The position numbers were made by a program, and so were the translations under genes. A stretch of 29,428 nt of DNA, taken from IMG/VR virus record IMGVR_UViG_3300041964_000018, positions 1-29,428 of that record. One strand, written 5' to 3'. Under the pieces are notes generated by a model that saw only the letters and a program-made list of their open reading frames with translations, did no database searches and was not told where the DNA came from. Within the stretch, counting starts at the first letter, position 1. The number at the start of each line of letters is the position of its first letter. Below are positions 13,804 to 22,024 of this stretch, piece after piece. This stretch comes from a virus.

Positions 13804-13986
13804 ATGAACGAGACCGATAGACCACACGGCGCGAGCCGGGACGCGGAGATGATCGCGCTTGCGATCTACAATCAGTGGTTCAGGCGCGGCTTCTACTTCG
13901 GAATAGGCTTCTGGCTGGCGGGTGTGGTGGCGATGCTCATCACGGCCTTCTTCATCCTCCTGATGCTGGGCTCCGCCGGCGTCTGA
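13804..13986 (+). CDS. small membrane protein between chaperone and tape measure
   Basis: A 60-residue protein with a polar N-terminus (NETDRPHGASRDAEMIALAI) and a long hydrophobic stretch from about residue 29 (FYFGIGFWLAGVVAMLITAFFILLMLG). That stretch is long enough for one span, or a tight hairpin of two. It has only a weak ribosome-binding site. A membrane protein at this place is unexpected in a tail operon; it could be a superinfection-exclusion factor, or help tail tips at the membrane. It ends just before a strong terminator hairpin. Confidence 0.6.
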   Translation: MNETDRPHGASRDAEMIALAIYNQWFRRGFYFGIGFWLAGVVAMLITAFFILLMLGSAGV

Positions 13987-14004
13987 ACCACCTACCTTTG
14001 AACG

Positions 14005-14042
14005 AAGCAGGCCGCTCTCCGGGGCGGCCTTTTTCATGGGAG
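14005..14042 (+). repeat. 38-bp direct repeat, copy 1 (terminator plus ribosome-binding site)
   Basis: This 38-bp segment is identical to 21982-22019. Each copy contains a complete intrinsic terminator and ends in gggag, which serves as ribosome-binding site for the next gene (ATG at 14048 here and 22025 for the other copy). The flanks differ on both sides. No other copy was noticed in the window. Confidence 0.9.
14010..14034 (+). terminator. intrinsic terminator with UCCG tetraloop before the tape measure gene
   Basis: GGCCGCTC pairs with GGGCGGCC (one G-T pair) closing a TCCG loop on a C-G pair, an extra-stable UNCG tetraloop, followed immediately by five T. It is a strong Rho-independent terminator by form and lies in the middle of the tail operon, so transcription of the tape measure and later genes must read through it or restart after it. 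Confidence 0.8.
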
Positions 14043-14047
14043 CTTCA

Positions 14048-16690
14048 ATGGCCCGCGACATCGAAGCGCTCCAGCTCGTCATCACCGCCAACACGCGACA
14101 GCTCGAAGCCTCGATGGACCGGGCTTCAGCCCAAACCGGCAAAGCTCTCGCCGTCATTGAGAACCGCGCGACGCAGACCGAAGGTCGGCTGGCCCGGCTG
14201 GGTGCGAGCTTCAAGGGCGGGCTGTTTGGCAACGTCTTCTCGGAGGCCCGCAATCAGATGCAGGGCTTCGCAGGTCAGATCCCGGTTGTGGGCGGCGCTC
14301 TTTCTGGATTGACGGGCCCGCTTCTCGCCCTGTCTGGCGCTGCGGTGGCGGCCTCTGTGGGGCTCGACCGAGCCCGCAAGGCGATGCAGTTCGCCGACGA
14401 CTTGGTGACGTCTGCGGACAAGCTCGGCGTGGGTGTCGAGGCCCTTCAAGAGCTCCGCGCCGCGGCCGAGGCCAGCGACGTCCCGGTGGCGAAGCTGGAT
14501 GACGGGCTCGCCAAGCTCACGAGAACGATCGGGGCGGTGCAGACCGGTCTAGGCGGTAAGGAGGCGAAAAAGGCCTTCGCCACCCTCGACATCACTCCCG
14601 AACAGCTGGCCAACATCCGGACGGCCGACGAGATCATACCGCTACTCGCGGACAAGCTGAGCGCGATCAGCGGCACGGCCGCCGAAACCCAGATCGCCAA
14701 GAAGCTCGGCATTGAGGATTTGCTGCCCCTCCTTCGCCAAGGCAGCGCCGGGTTGAGCGAGCTTCGCGAGGAAGCCCGCGCTCTGGGCATCGTCATGTCC
14801 GACGACGTCGCGCGCCGGGCGGCTGACGCGAACGAGGAGCTGCGGATCGCGGGCGAGGTGATCAGCAAAAACCTGACGATCGCCTTCGCAGAGCTCGCCC
14901 CGTACATCGCCAACGCAACATCGGCGATGGCCGACCAGATACCCAAGCTGGCGGAGTTGGTCCGCCAGGCTGCAGCCTTCGGGATGCAGGTGAGCGACGT
15001 CTTCAACCGGGCGGCTCGCGGCTACGCGGCGGCCCAAGACTACGCCACGGCGACGGGCAAGCTGCTCCGCGACCCTCGGCAGGGCCGAGAGGCGTTCGGA
15101 GTGGCCCGCGGCCGGCAGCGCGGGCGCGTGGCCGCTGCGGCGCAAGCCGAACGCGAGGCGCAGGATAAGCGCAACTTCAACCTGTTCGGGACGAACCCTC
15201 GCCCGGTAGTCGACACGCCGGACGTGGGTGGCTTCAACCCTGCGGTCGACCCGCCCCGTCGCACCCGCACGCCGCGCGCTCGCAAGGGCCCGCGCGGCAA
15301 GAGCGCGGAGCAACTGGCTCGGGAGGCCGAACGCGCCGCGCAAGAGGCTCTCCGCCGGCTTCGCGACTACGAGGATGCGGTGGACGGCATCGCCAGCCGC
15401 GACCTGTCCGCGCGGGAGGCCGCCGCGAAGACGGCGGAAGAGCGTTACGAGCTCGGCCGCGAGCGCGCCGGCATGGAGCGGGAACAGCTCGTCGAGGAGC
15501 GCGCCCGAGCCGTGCAGGACGGCAAGCTGACCCAGGCCCAAGCCGATCGGCTGAACGCCTTGGACGCCAGCGTGGACATCCTTGAGGACCAGAACGCAGT
15601 CGCAGAGCTGACCCGAGCTATTGAGGAGCGCGCCGCCAAAGCCGCGGAGGAGGTCTATCGCCTCAGCGCCGAGGCCTTGGGCATCGAAGCTGGCATGGCC
15701 ACCACGCTCACGCAGCGGGCGGAGGTTGAGCGTCGCATCCTGGCCCTGGCCCAGGCGGAGGAGCGGCGTCGGCTTGAGCAAGAGATAGCGGCTGGAGAAA
15801 TCTCCAACCCGCAGGCCGCCCGCTACAATCTCGGCACCCGACAAGCCGGAGAGCGCAGCGCCCAAACCGCCAACCCCCTCGGCCGCGGCCCTCTGGACGC
15901 AGGCGCGGACCAGATCGCCAACGGCATTCTCGACCAGGACGGAGCCGCGGATCGCTACGCCGCGGAGATGGCCCGCATCCAGGAGCTGCGGAACCAGAAC
16001 GTCCTGAGCGAGCAGCAGGCTCAACAGGCCATGGCGCAGTCAGCCGCCGCCTACAATGAACAGCGGCTTGCCGGGGCGCAGTCGTTCTTCGGCGCCCTGT
16101 CTGGCCTGGCCAACAGCGAGAACAAGAAGCTGGCCGCAATCGGCAAGGCTGCAGCCATCGCACAGGCCACCATCGACGGCGTGTTGGCGGTTCAGAAGGC
16201 GCTCGCCTCCGTGCCGCCGCCGTACAACTTCGCGGTCGCCGCGGCGGTGGGCGCGGTCGCGGCTGTGAACGTGGCCAAGATCGCCGGGTTCGAAAAGGGC
16301 GGCTGGACGGGCCCGGGGGCGCGGAACAAGCCGGCCGGCATCGTTCACGCCGAAGAGATGGTGATCCGCAAGGGCCCGGCGGCCGACTTCCGCGCCGAGT
16401 TGGAGCACCTGAACCGCACGGGCAAACTGCCTGGCTACGCGACCGGCGGCTTCGTCATGCCGTCCGCCCCGCGCCTGCCGAGCATGGACCGGATTGCTGC
16501 AGTGACGTCGGCTCGGCCCGTGGCGGCTCCTGTCCAGCACTTCTCCGTTGATGCACGGGGGGCGATCTTGGCCGACACCCTGATGAGCCAGATGCGGGAG
16601 GTGGGCGCGCGTGCGGTGGTGGGCGGTTCCCGCCAAGCGCAAGCCGATCTCGCCAAGCGCGAACGTTACAACCTCAACGCCGCGCGATGA
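14048..16690 (+). CDS. tail tape measure protein
   Basis: An 880-residue tape measure protein that sets tail length and helps DNA pass into the host. The N-terminus (IEALQLVITANTRQLEASMD) is typical. A glycine/alanine-rich hydrophobic segment around residues 75-105 (PVVGGALSGLTGPLLALSGA) could insert in a membrane. Long coiled-coil stretches rich in Ala, Glu and Arg follow to about 640. The C-terminus holds a second hydrophobic block (FAVAAAVGAVAAVNVAKIAG) and the widespread ending FEKGGWTGPG...PAGIVHAEEMVI. ATG 14048 is preferred to 14036 because gggagcttca is its ribosome-binding site and MARDIEAL is the family-like start. Its length would predict a tail of roughly 130 nm by the usual scaling. 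Confidence 0.93.
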   Translation: MARDIEALQLVITANTRQLEASMDRASAQTGKALAVIENRATQTEGRLARLGASFKGGLFGNVFSEARNQMQGFAGQIPVVGGALSGLTGPLLALSGAAVAASVGLDRARKAMQFADDLVTSADKLGVGVEALQELRAAAEASDVPVAKLDDGLAKLTRTIGAVQTGLGGKEAKKAFATLDITPEQLANIRTADEIIPLLADKLSAISGTAAETQIAKKLGIEDLLPLLRQGSAGLSELREEARALGIVMSDDVARRAADANEELRIAGEVISKNLTIAFAELAPYIANATSAMADQIPKLAELVRQAAAFGMQVSDVFNRAARGYAAAQDYATATGKLLRDPRQGREAFGVARGRQRGRVAAAAQAEREAQDKRNFNLFGTNPRPVVDTPDVGGFNPAVDPPRRTRTPRARKGPRGKSAEQLAREAERAAQEALRRLRDYEDAVDGIASRDLSAREAAAKTAEERYELGRERAGMEREQLVEERARAVQDGKLTQAQADRLNALDASVDILEDQNAVAELTRAIEERAAKAAEEVYRLSAEALGIEAGMATTLTQRAEVERRILALAQAEERRRLEQEIAAGEISNPQAARYNLGTRQAGERSAQTANPLGRGPLDAGADQIANGILDQDGAADRYAAEMARIQELRNQNVLSEQQAQQAMAQSAAAYNEQRLAGAQSFFGALSGLANSENKKLAAIGKAAAIAQATIDGVLAVQKALASVPPPYNFAVAAAVGAVAAVNVAKIAGFEKGGWTGPGARNKPAGIVHAEEMVIRKGPAADFRAELEHLNRTGKLPGYATGGFVMPSAPRLPSMDRIAAVTSARPVAAPVQHFSVDARGAILADTLMSQMREVGARAVVGGSRQAQADLAKRERYNLNAAR

Positions 16691-17295
16691 CCGTCTTCTT
16701 TCCTATCTGCCCCGACCCGACGCGCCCGGGGAACGACTGGAATGTGCGTCCGATCGAGTTCGGAGTGCCCCTGCGTCCTGCGTCTGGTGGTCCGGTCCGC
16801 CGCCTTAACCGGCCGGGCAACCGGTTCGCCTTGGACATAACCTTCGGGCCTATGCGCTACGCCGACATCGGCCGGATTTGGGCCTCACGGCTGCTCCAAG
16901 GAGCGACCGACACCGTTGCCATGCGGCTACCCCAGCCGGGCTACAAGACGGGAAACCCAGGCAATCCAGTAGCGGACGGCGCGGGCCAAACGGGGCAGTT
17001 GCTCGCCATGAGGGGGCTCGTGCCCGGCTACCTCATCCAAGAGGGGCAGGCATTTAGCCTGATCGTTAGCGGCCAGCGCTATGACTACTTCGCCGTGGCC
17101 GACGTGGCCGCCGACGGCACCGGCCGGGCTCCTGTCGTGATCCGCCCGATGATCCGCAAGAGCCCCCCTGACGGTGCGGTGGTCGAGCTAGGGCAGCCCG
17201 TCATTGAGGGCTTCCTCGTGGGTGATCCGTCTGGATGGACCGGGCGCGCCGCCAAGACTGTCGGCATCAGCTTCACGATCGAGGAGCGCGCATAA
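16687..17295 (+). CDS. distal tail / minor tail protein
   Basis: A 202-residue beta-rich protein starting on an ATGA overlap with the tape measure stop. Blocks are PDPTRPGNDWNVRPIEFGVP, the central NRFALDITFGPMRYADIGRI, and GQAFSLIVSGQRYDYF. The position directly after the tape measure is that of distal tail proteins (Dit) or GTA gp12-like proteins, which form the ring linking tube and hub. I assign it by position and beta-rich character more than by a strict motif. It has no cysteine-rich or enzymatic feature. Confidence 0.65.
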   Translation: MTVFFPICPDPTRPGNDWNVRPIEFGVPLRPASGGPVRRLNRPGNRFALDITFGPMRYADIGRIWASRLLQGATDTVAMRLPQPGYKTGNPGNPVADGAGQTGQLLAMRGLVPGYLIQEGQAFSLIVSGQRYDYFAVADVAADGTGRAPVVIRPMIRKSPPDGAVVELGQPVIEGFLVGDPSGWTGRAAKTVGISFTIEERA

Positions 17296-17298
17296 GTC

Positions 17299-17937
17299 AT
17301 GCCTCTCGATCCAGCCATGAACGGCGCGCTCTCGGGCGCGACGGCGACCCTCTGCGGCCTGATCGAGGTCCGGCTTCCCACGCGCACCCTGCGCTGGATC
17401 GACGGCTCGGCCGACGTGACGTGGAACAACCAGGTCTTCACGGGCGAGGATCCCGAGTTCGGGGCCATCGACTCCATCAGCGAGCTTTCGGACGGGCTCG
17501 GGGAGAACGCTCCCTCCGCCACCCTGACCGTGCTCCCGCCCACGAACACCGCGGCGGCGACGCTGGCCAACCCGACGCACCAGGGGTCCGAAGTTTCCAT
17601 CCTGGCGGCCGTGGTCGACCCGGTGACCGGGACGGTGACGGGCACGCCCTATGCCCTGTTTGAGGGCGAGCTGGACGTGCCGCGCCTGCGGATGGGCGAG
17701 GGGGAGCGCTCGCTGGAAATCGAGATCGTCAGCGTGTTTGAGCGCTTCTTTGAAGTGAGCGAGGGCGCCCGGCTGTCCAACGCGCACCATCAATCCGTCT
17801 GGCCCGGAGAGCTCGGCTTCGATCAGGTCACCGGAGTCGGCACGCCTCGCTACTGGGGTGCCGATGGTCCGAAGCCTGCCGTGGTGGTGGGGGCGACGCT
17901 CGTCGGGCGCGGCGGCGGCGGCGGACAGATCAGCTGA
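17299..17937 (+). CDS. baseplate hub-like tail protein (DUF2163-like)
   Basis: A 212-residue protein. The N-terminus (ATLCGLIEVRLPTRTLRWID) and the segment around residues 155-170 (NAHHQSVWPGELGFDQVTGV) resemble the DUF2163/GTA gp13-like hub proteins, which form part of the tail tip. In GTA and related siphophages the gene order tape measure, Dit, hub, NlpC-like peptidase, tip protein is conserved, and that order is found here. The C-terminus is glycine-rich and may be flexible. It ends on a TGATG overlap with the next gene. Confidence 0.65.
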   Translation: MPLDPAMNGALSGATATLCGLIEVRLPTRTLRWIDGSADVTWNNQVFTGEDPEFGAIDSISELSDGLGENAPSATLTVLPPTNTAAATLANPTHQGSEVSILAAVVDPVTGTVTGTPYALFEGELDVPRLRMGEGERSLEIEIVSVFERFFEVSEGARLSNAHHQSVWPGELGFDQVTGVGTPRYWGADGPKPAVVVGATLVGRGGGGGQIS

Positions 17938-18368
17938 TGGCCAAGCCGAAGCCCATCATCCTGCAGCGCCGTGACGCCGCTCAAGCCGCGGTGCAGCGCT
18001 TCAAGGATCGGCCCCATCGCTGGTCGTCAAACGACTGCGCTCGGATGGTGGCCTTCACCCTCCGCAAGCTGGGCCACAAGCCGCCCATGCCTAGGGCCGG
18101 GAGCTATCGCTCGGCCCTGACTGCCCGGAAGGCCTTGCACGCCGCGGGGTTCAAAAGCCTGGAGGACGCGCTGGACGGCATGGGCCTGCCCCGCATCGGC
18201 TGGGCCTCTGCCGTTGTGGCGGACATCGTCGCCATGGAGGGCGAGGACGGCTGGCTGGCGCTGGGTGTTGCGGTCGGGAACGGCCGGGTCCTAGCCTACC
18301 ACGTCGACGCGCCCGGGGCCGTCATCGTCCAGCCCACGAACGTGCTGATCGCCTGGAGGTCTGTCTGA
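17937..18368 (+). CDS. tail-associated cysteine protein (DUF6950/NlpC-P60-like)
   Basis: A 143-residue protein with RFKDRPHRWSSNDCARMVAF (residues 21-40), where Cys34 sits at the start of a helix as in NlpC/P60 peptidases and in DUF6950 proteins. A possible partner His occurs late, in VLAYHVDAPG. In GTA and lambda-like tails the matching protein cuts peptidoglycan during DNA entry or helps tip assembly. Whether this one is active is uncertain because a full Cys-His-polar triad is not proven. It overlaps genes on both sides (TGATG), so it is made together with the hub and the tip. Confidence 0.7.
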   Translation: MAKPKPIILQRRDAAQAAVQRFKDRPHRWSSNDCARMVAFTLRKLGHKPPMPRAGSYRSALTARKALHAAGFKSLEDALDGMGLPRIGWASAVVADIVAMEGEDGWLALGVAVGNGRVLAYHVDAPGAVIVQPTNVLIAWRSV

Positions 18369-21300
18369 TGGCCAAGGCGCTCAAGTCCGCTGGCGACGTC
18401 GTCGTGAAGGTGGCGAGCTTCGGGCTGATCGGCCTTGCCGGCGGCCTGTTGTCGAAGCCGCCGCTTCAGACCACGGGGGCGCAATCCGAGTTCAGGGCCG
18501 ATCCGCAGGCCGGCATTCCGTACGCCATGGGCCGCACCATGACGCGCGGCAACATCGTCGCGGAGTTCGGGTCGGGCGATAAGAACAACTACAAGACCTT
18601 CGCGGTGGTGCTCTCCGGCGGGGGGCCGCACCAGGCGATCGAGCGGTTCGAGGCCGGCGGCGAGGTCGTCCAGTTCACCCAAGACCAGGGAGAAGGCGCG
18701 ACCGGCCGCTGGCGGCATCGCATGTGGATGCGGACGTCGTTGGGCGGCCAAGGGCTACCGGCGCTCCGGCTCACCAGCACGGGGACGAAGGACACCCCCG
18801 GGGACCACAACGGCCACCCCGCGGAATGGACCACGGCGCACAAGCTGTCGGGCTACGCGCACGCGCTTTGGTGTCTCCGCTACGACACGGAGAAGTACCC
18901 GAACGGCGCTCCTGAACCGGGCTGGGTCGGGCTGTGGGCCAAGGTCTATGATCCTCGCAAGGACAGCACCTATCCGGGCGGCTCCGGGCCACACAGGGCG
19001 CTGAACGAAGCGACGTACGAGTGGTCCGAGAACCCGTGGCTCCACGCCCTGACGTGGAACCTCGGCCGGTGGCAGAACGGCAAGTGCGTCCTGGGCGTCG
19101 GGGCTCCCATCCGCCTGATCGACGTCGCGGCGTTCGTCGAGGCGGCCAACGTCGCCCACCTCAACAACTGGACGTTGGGCGGTGTGGTCTACACCACGCA
19201 AGGTAAGTGGGACCCGCTCAAGCAGATGTGCCAGGCGGGCGGCGGCGAGCCGCTACGGTTGGGCGCCCGGCTGAGCTGCTTCGTCAATATGCCCCGGGTG
19301 TCGCTGGACGCGGTGACCCGCGACGACATCATCGGCTCGGCTTCGGTGGACGGCAGCCGTTCGCGGCGAGAGCGCATCAACCGGATCATCCCCCGCTATC
19401 GCAGCGAGGCGCACGGCTGGGAGATCGTCGCGGCCTCGCCCATCGTGGTGCCTGAGCACGTCCTGGAGGACGGAGGTGAGCGCACGCGCGAGCGGGATTA
19501 CCCGCTGGTGCAGGACGTGGCCCAGGTTGGGCAGCTCGCCCGCTACGACATCGAGAACGAGCGCGAGCTCCCGGGCGAACTCCTGCTCATGCCCCGCTTC
19601 ATGGGCTACGAGCCGGGCGACTGCCTGACCGTCACCGAACCCGAGCTGGGGCTCAACGGGCAAAAGGTCGTCATCCTAAATCGCGGCTTCGACCCCGTGT
19701 CTGGCGCCGTCACCTTCGCGGTCCGAACGGAGACGGACGCCAAGCATCCGTTCGCTCTCGAGCAGACGACGACAGCCCCCCCCACGCCCGCGCTGACGGG
19801 CTTCGACCCCTCTGTGGTGCTCGCCCCCGGCGCGGGGTCGTTCCAAGCCGCTGCGGCGGCTGTGACGGGCGTCGGCGGCGCACAGGTCCCGGTGGTGCGG
19901 ATCACGGGCGAGCGGGACGACCCTGCGGCCCTGGACATCCTCGTCGGCTATCGTCGCGTTGGACTGGACAATCTCCCGCTCGAGGAGTGGCGCTGGGAGG
20001 TCTACCCGGGGACGGAGATCCGGATTGACCTGAGGGGGCTCGCCCCAGGCGCCCGCTATGAGATCGCGGTTCGTTACAGGACCGTTCGAGGCGTCGACGA
20101 CCCGACGACCTATCGGTCGCTCGGCTTCTTCCTGATCCCCGACCTGATCGCGTCGGACATCGCCGCAGACTCGCCCTTCGGAACCCAGCTATTCGATCTT
20201 CGGACGGAGGTGGACGACCTGGTTGCCGGCGGTCTGGAGTTTGTCACCGCCGAGCTTGAGGGTGCGTTCGTCAAGCGGATCGAGCTGGAGGATGCGGCCT
20301 ACGCGACCGTGGGCAACATCCTCCAGACTGTGGAGGAGGTGAAGGCTCGCAAGCTGGCCACCCACATCGCTGGCGAGCCTATCGGGCCAATCGTCGCCGC
20401 GGAACAGGTCCGCACCGACACCGCGATCAGCACGCTGGGCATCATCGGAACGGTCACGGAGGACGGCCTCGCGTTCCAAGTCGATCGCACGAAGTTCCTG
20501 GTGGAGAACGGTAAGAGCCTGGCCACGCGCGACAGCGAGATCGTGGCGCAGTTCGCGGGCGAGGCGACCAGCTACCTCAGATCAAGGCCGAGCTCGGGGC
20601 AGAGAAGGGCGTCGCTTCGGCTGAGACCCTGACCCAGATGGGCGCCATCCTGGGGCAGGGGCAGGCCTTCACCCTCGACTGGACGCGGGTCAAGGCGGGC
20701 TCGGACCAGACCATTGCCCAGCGAGACACGTTGATTGAGGCGCGGTTCGCCGGCACGTCGACCTCGTTCCTCCTCACCTCAACCCAAAACGCTGCCAGCC
20801 AGGCCGAGGCTGCGGCGTCGACGCTCACCCAGATGGGCGCGGTGCTCGGCAACGGCTCAGCCTTCACGCTTACGGCGGAGCGGATCAAGGTCACTCTCAC
20901 CGAGAGCCTGGCCGAACGGGTCAGCCTGATCGAGAACCGCTTCGGCGCGACCGCCAGCTCCGTCCTGCTGACGCGCACCAACTCCGCGGTTACCGACTCC
21001 ACAGCTGCTCTCGACACGCTCACCCAGATGGGCGTGACGGTGAACCAGGGCGCGGCTTGGAATCTGAGCGCGGCCAAAGTCCTGGTCGCCCCGGGCGAAC
21101 TGCTCAGCCAGCGGCTGGAGAGCGTCGGGGTCAAGCTCGGGACCGAGATCGAGTCACGGATCGACACCAGGATCACAACCGGCATCGGGCCGGGCGGACC
21201 TATCGCCGAATACGTCACCAGCGCCATCGCTACGGGGCAGGGGGCGGTGGCGCGCTTCATCCTGTCGGCGGAGGCCAGCGGAAGCCGTCCGGCGCTCCTT

Positions 21301-21955
21301 ACGCTGGAGTCCGGTGGTGGCTCCTCGAACATCGCCCTGCGCGCCGCAGAGGTGTTCTTCGGCGACAACACCGTCTTCGACGATGCCAGCAACACGTTCC
21401 AAAGCGTGGCGAACGGCCGACGCTTCATCCTCGGAGGCCCGTTCGGAGCGGAGGGGCTGACCCAATGGCTGGGCGACGCCGCCCTGAGCGCGAGCTCCGC
21501 CAGCCGCGCCAACGCCAACTTCTACGTCGCGACCACCCAGCCCCGGATCGGCGGTAGCGACTTCCCGACCGGCGGCCTTGCCGGTGCGACCCGTCGCCGG
21601 GCCTCCACCCCCATCAGCGGAACACAGCGGGCCAACGCCGTGAACTTCGGCCAGAGCGGGGCCGCGCTGCTGGACGTCAACCTGTTCCTGGGATCGCCCC
21701 AGTCCGCAAGCCAGAACGTGTCGGGGATCATCTTCATCGACCAGGGCGCGGGCAACAGCTGGAGCTACGTCGCCGACGTGCCCTTCACGATCACCAGCGA
21801 GGGCGCGGGGATCTACAGCGTCAACCCCGGACACGGCGGGGCTCTCCGGCCTGTCCATCACCTCGCCTGAGGTGAGCATCGTCGTCCAGATCAACAGCGG
21901 GACGGTGAGCAACTGGCCCGTCGTTCTCGACGCCTACCGCTGGCCCGCCGCCTAG
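18368..21955 (+). CDS. tail tip / host-specificity protein, two one-base frameshifts
   Basis: A receptor-recognition or hub protein comparable in role to lambda J, about 1195 residues when mended. The N-terminal third (KSAGDVVVKVASFGLIGLAG, FRADPQAGIPYAMGRTMTRG) and middle (YSWEN-like, LGGVVYTTQGKWDPLKQMCQ) resemble phage tip attachment proteins; a beta-sandwich region lies near residues 510-590. A C-terminal array of 65-residue repeats follows. The frame from 18368 breaks at about 20577 (one C missing in tacctcag) and continues to 21870. An extra C at about 21825-21828 then hides the true end, VQINSGTVSNWPVVLDAYRW and on to TAG at 21955. The ATG has ggaggtctgtctg upstream. Confidence 0.8.
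20432..21210 (+). repeat. tandem 195-bp repeats encoding 65-residue units in the tip protein
   Basis: Four units start at 20432, 20626, 20821 and 21016, each opening with a block like TLTQMGAVLGNGSAFTL. The last three are exactly 195 bp apart. The first step is 194 bp, which is what one deleted base at about 20577 would give. The units diverge outside the opening block but keep IEARF or IENRF, S.LL and an alanine-rich end. The pattern suggests a shaft made of repeated coiled or beta modules. Confidence 0.8.
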
Positions 21956-21981
21956 GCCCGACCGCCACCACCACCAATCGC

Positions 21982-22019
21982 AAGCAGGCCGCTCTCCGGG
22001 GCGGCCTTTTTCATGGGAG
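21982..22019 (+). repeat. 38-bp direct repeat, copy 2 (terminator plus ribosome-binding site)
   Basis: Identical over 38 bp to 14005-14042, 7977 bp away. It lies between the tip protein stop and the tail fibre ATG at 22025, and it supplies the fibre gene's ribosome-binding site (gggagg). The perfect identity suggests recent duplication, gene conversion, or strong selection. Confidence 0.9.
21987..22011 (+). terminator. intrinsic terminator with UCCG tetraloop before the fibre gene
   Basis: Same hairpin as at 14010-14034: an 8-bp stem (GGCCGCTC/GGGCGGCC) with a TCCG loop and a five-T tract. It ends the tip gene transcript in the absence of readthrough, and the fibre gene would need antitermination or a separate promoter, which I do not see. 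Confidence 0.8.
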
Positions 22020-22024
22020 GCCGC

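Noticed and set aside
14642-16024. 460-residue minus-strand open frame
   Set aside because: Antisense shadow of the tape measure gene, leucine- and arginine-rich with no recognisable motif.
20577-21518. 313-residue minus-strand open frame
   Set aside because: Antisense to the repeat region of the tip protein; its apparent internal repeats only mirror the plus-strand repeats.
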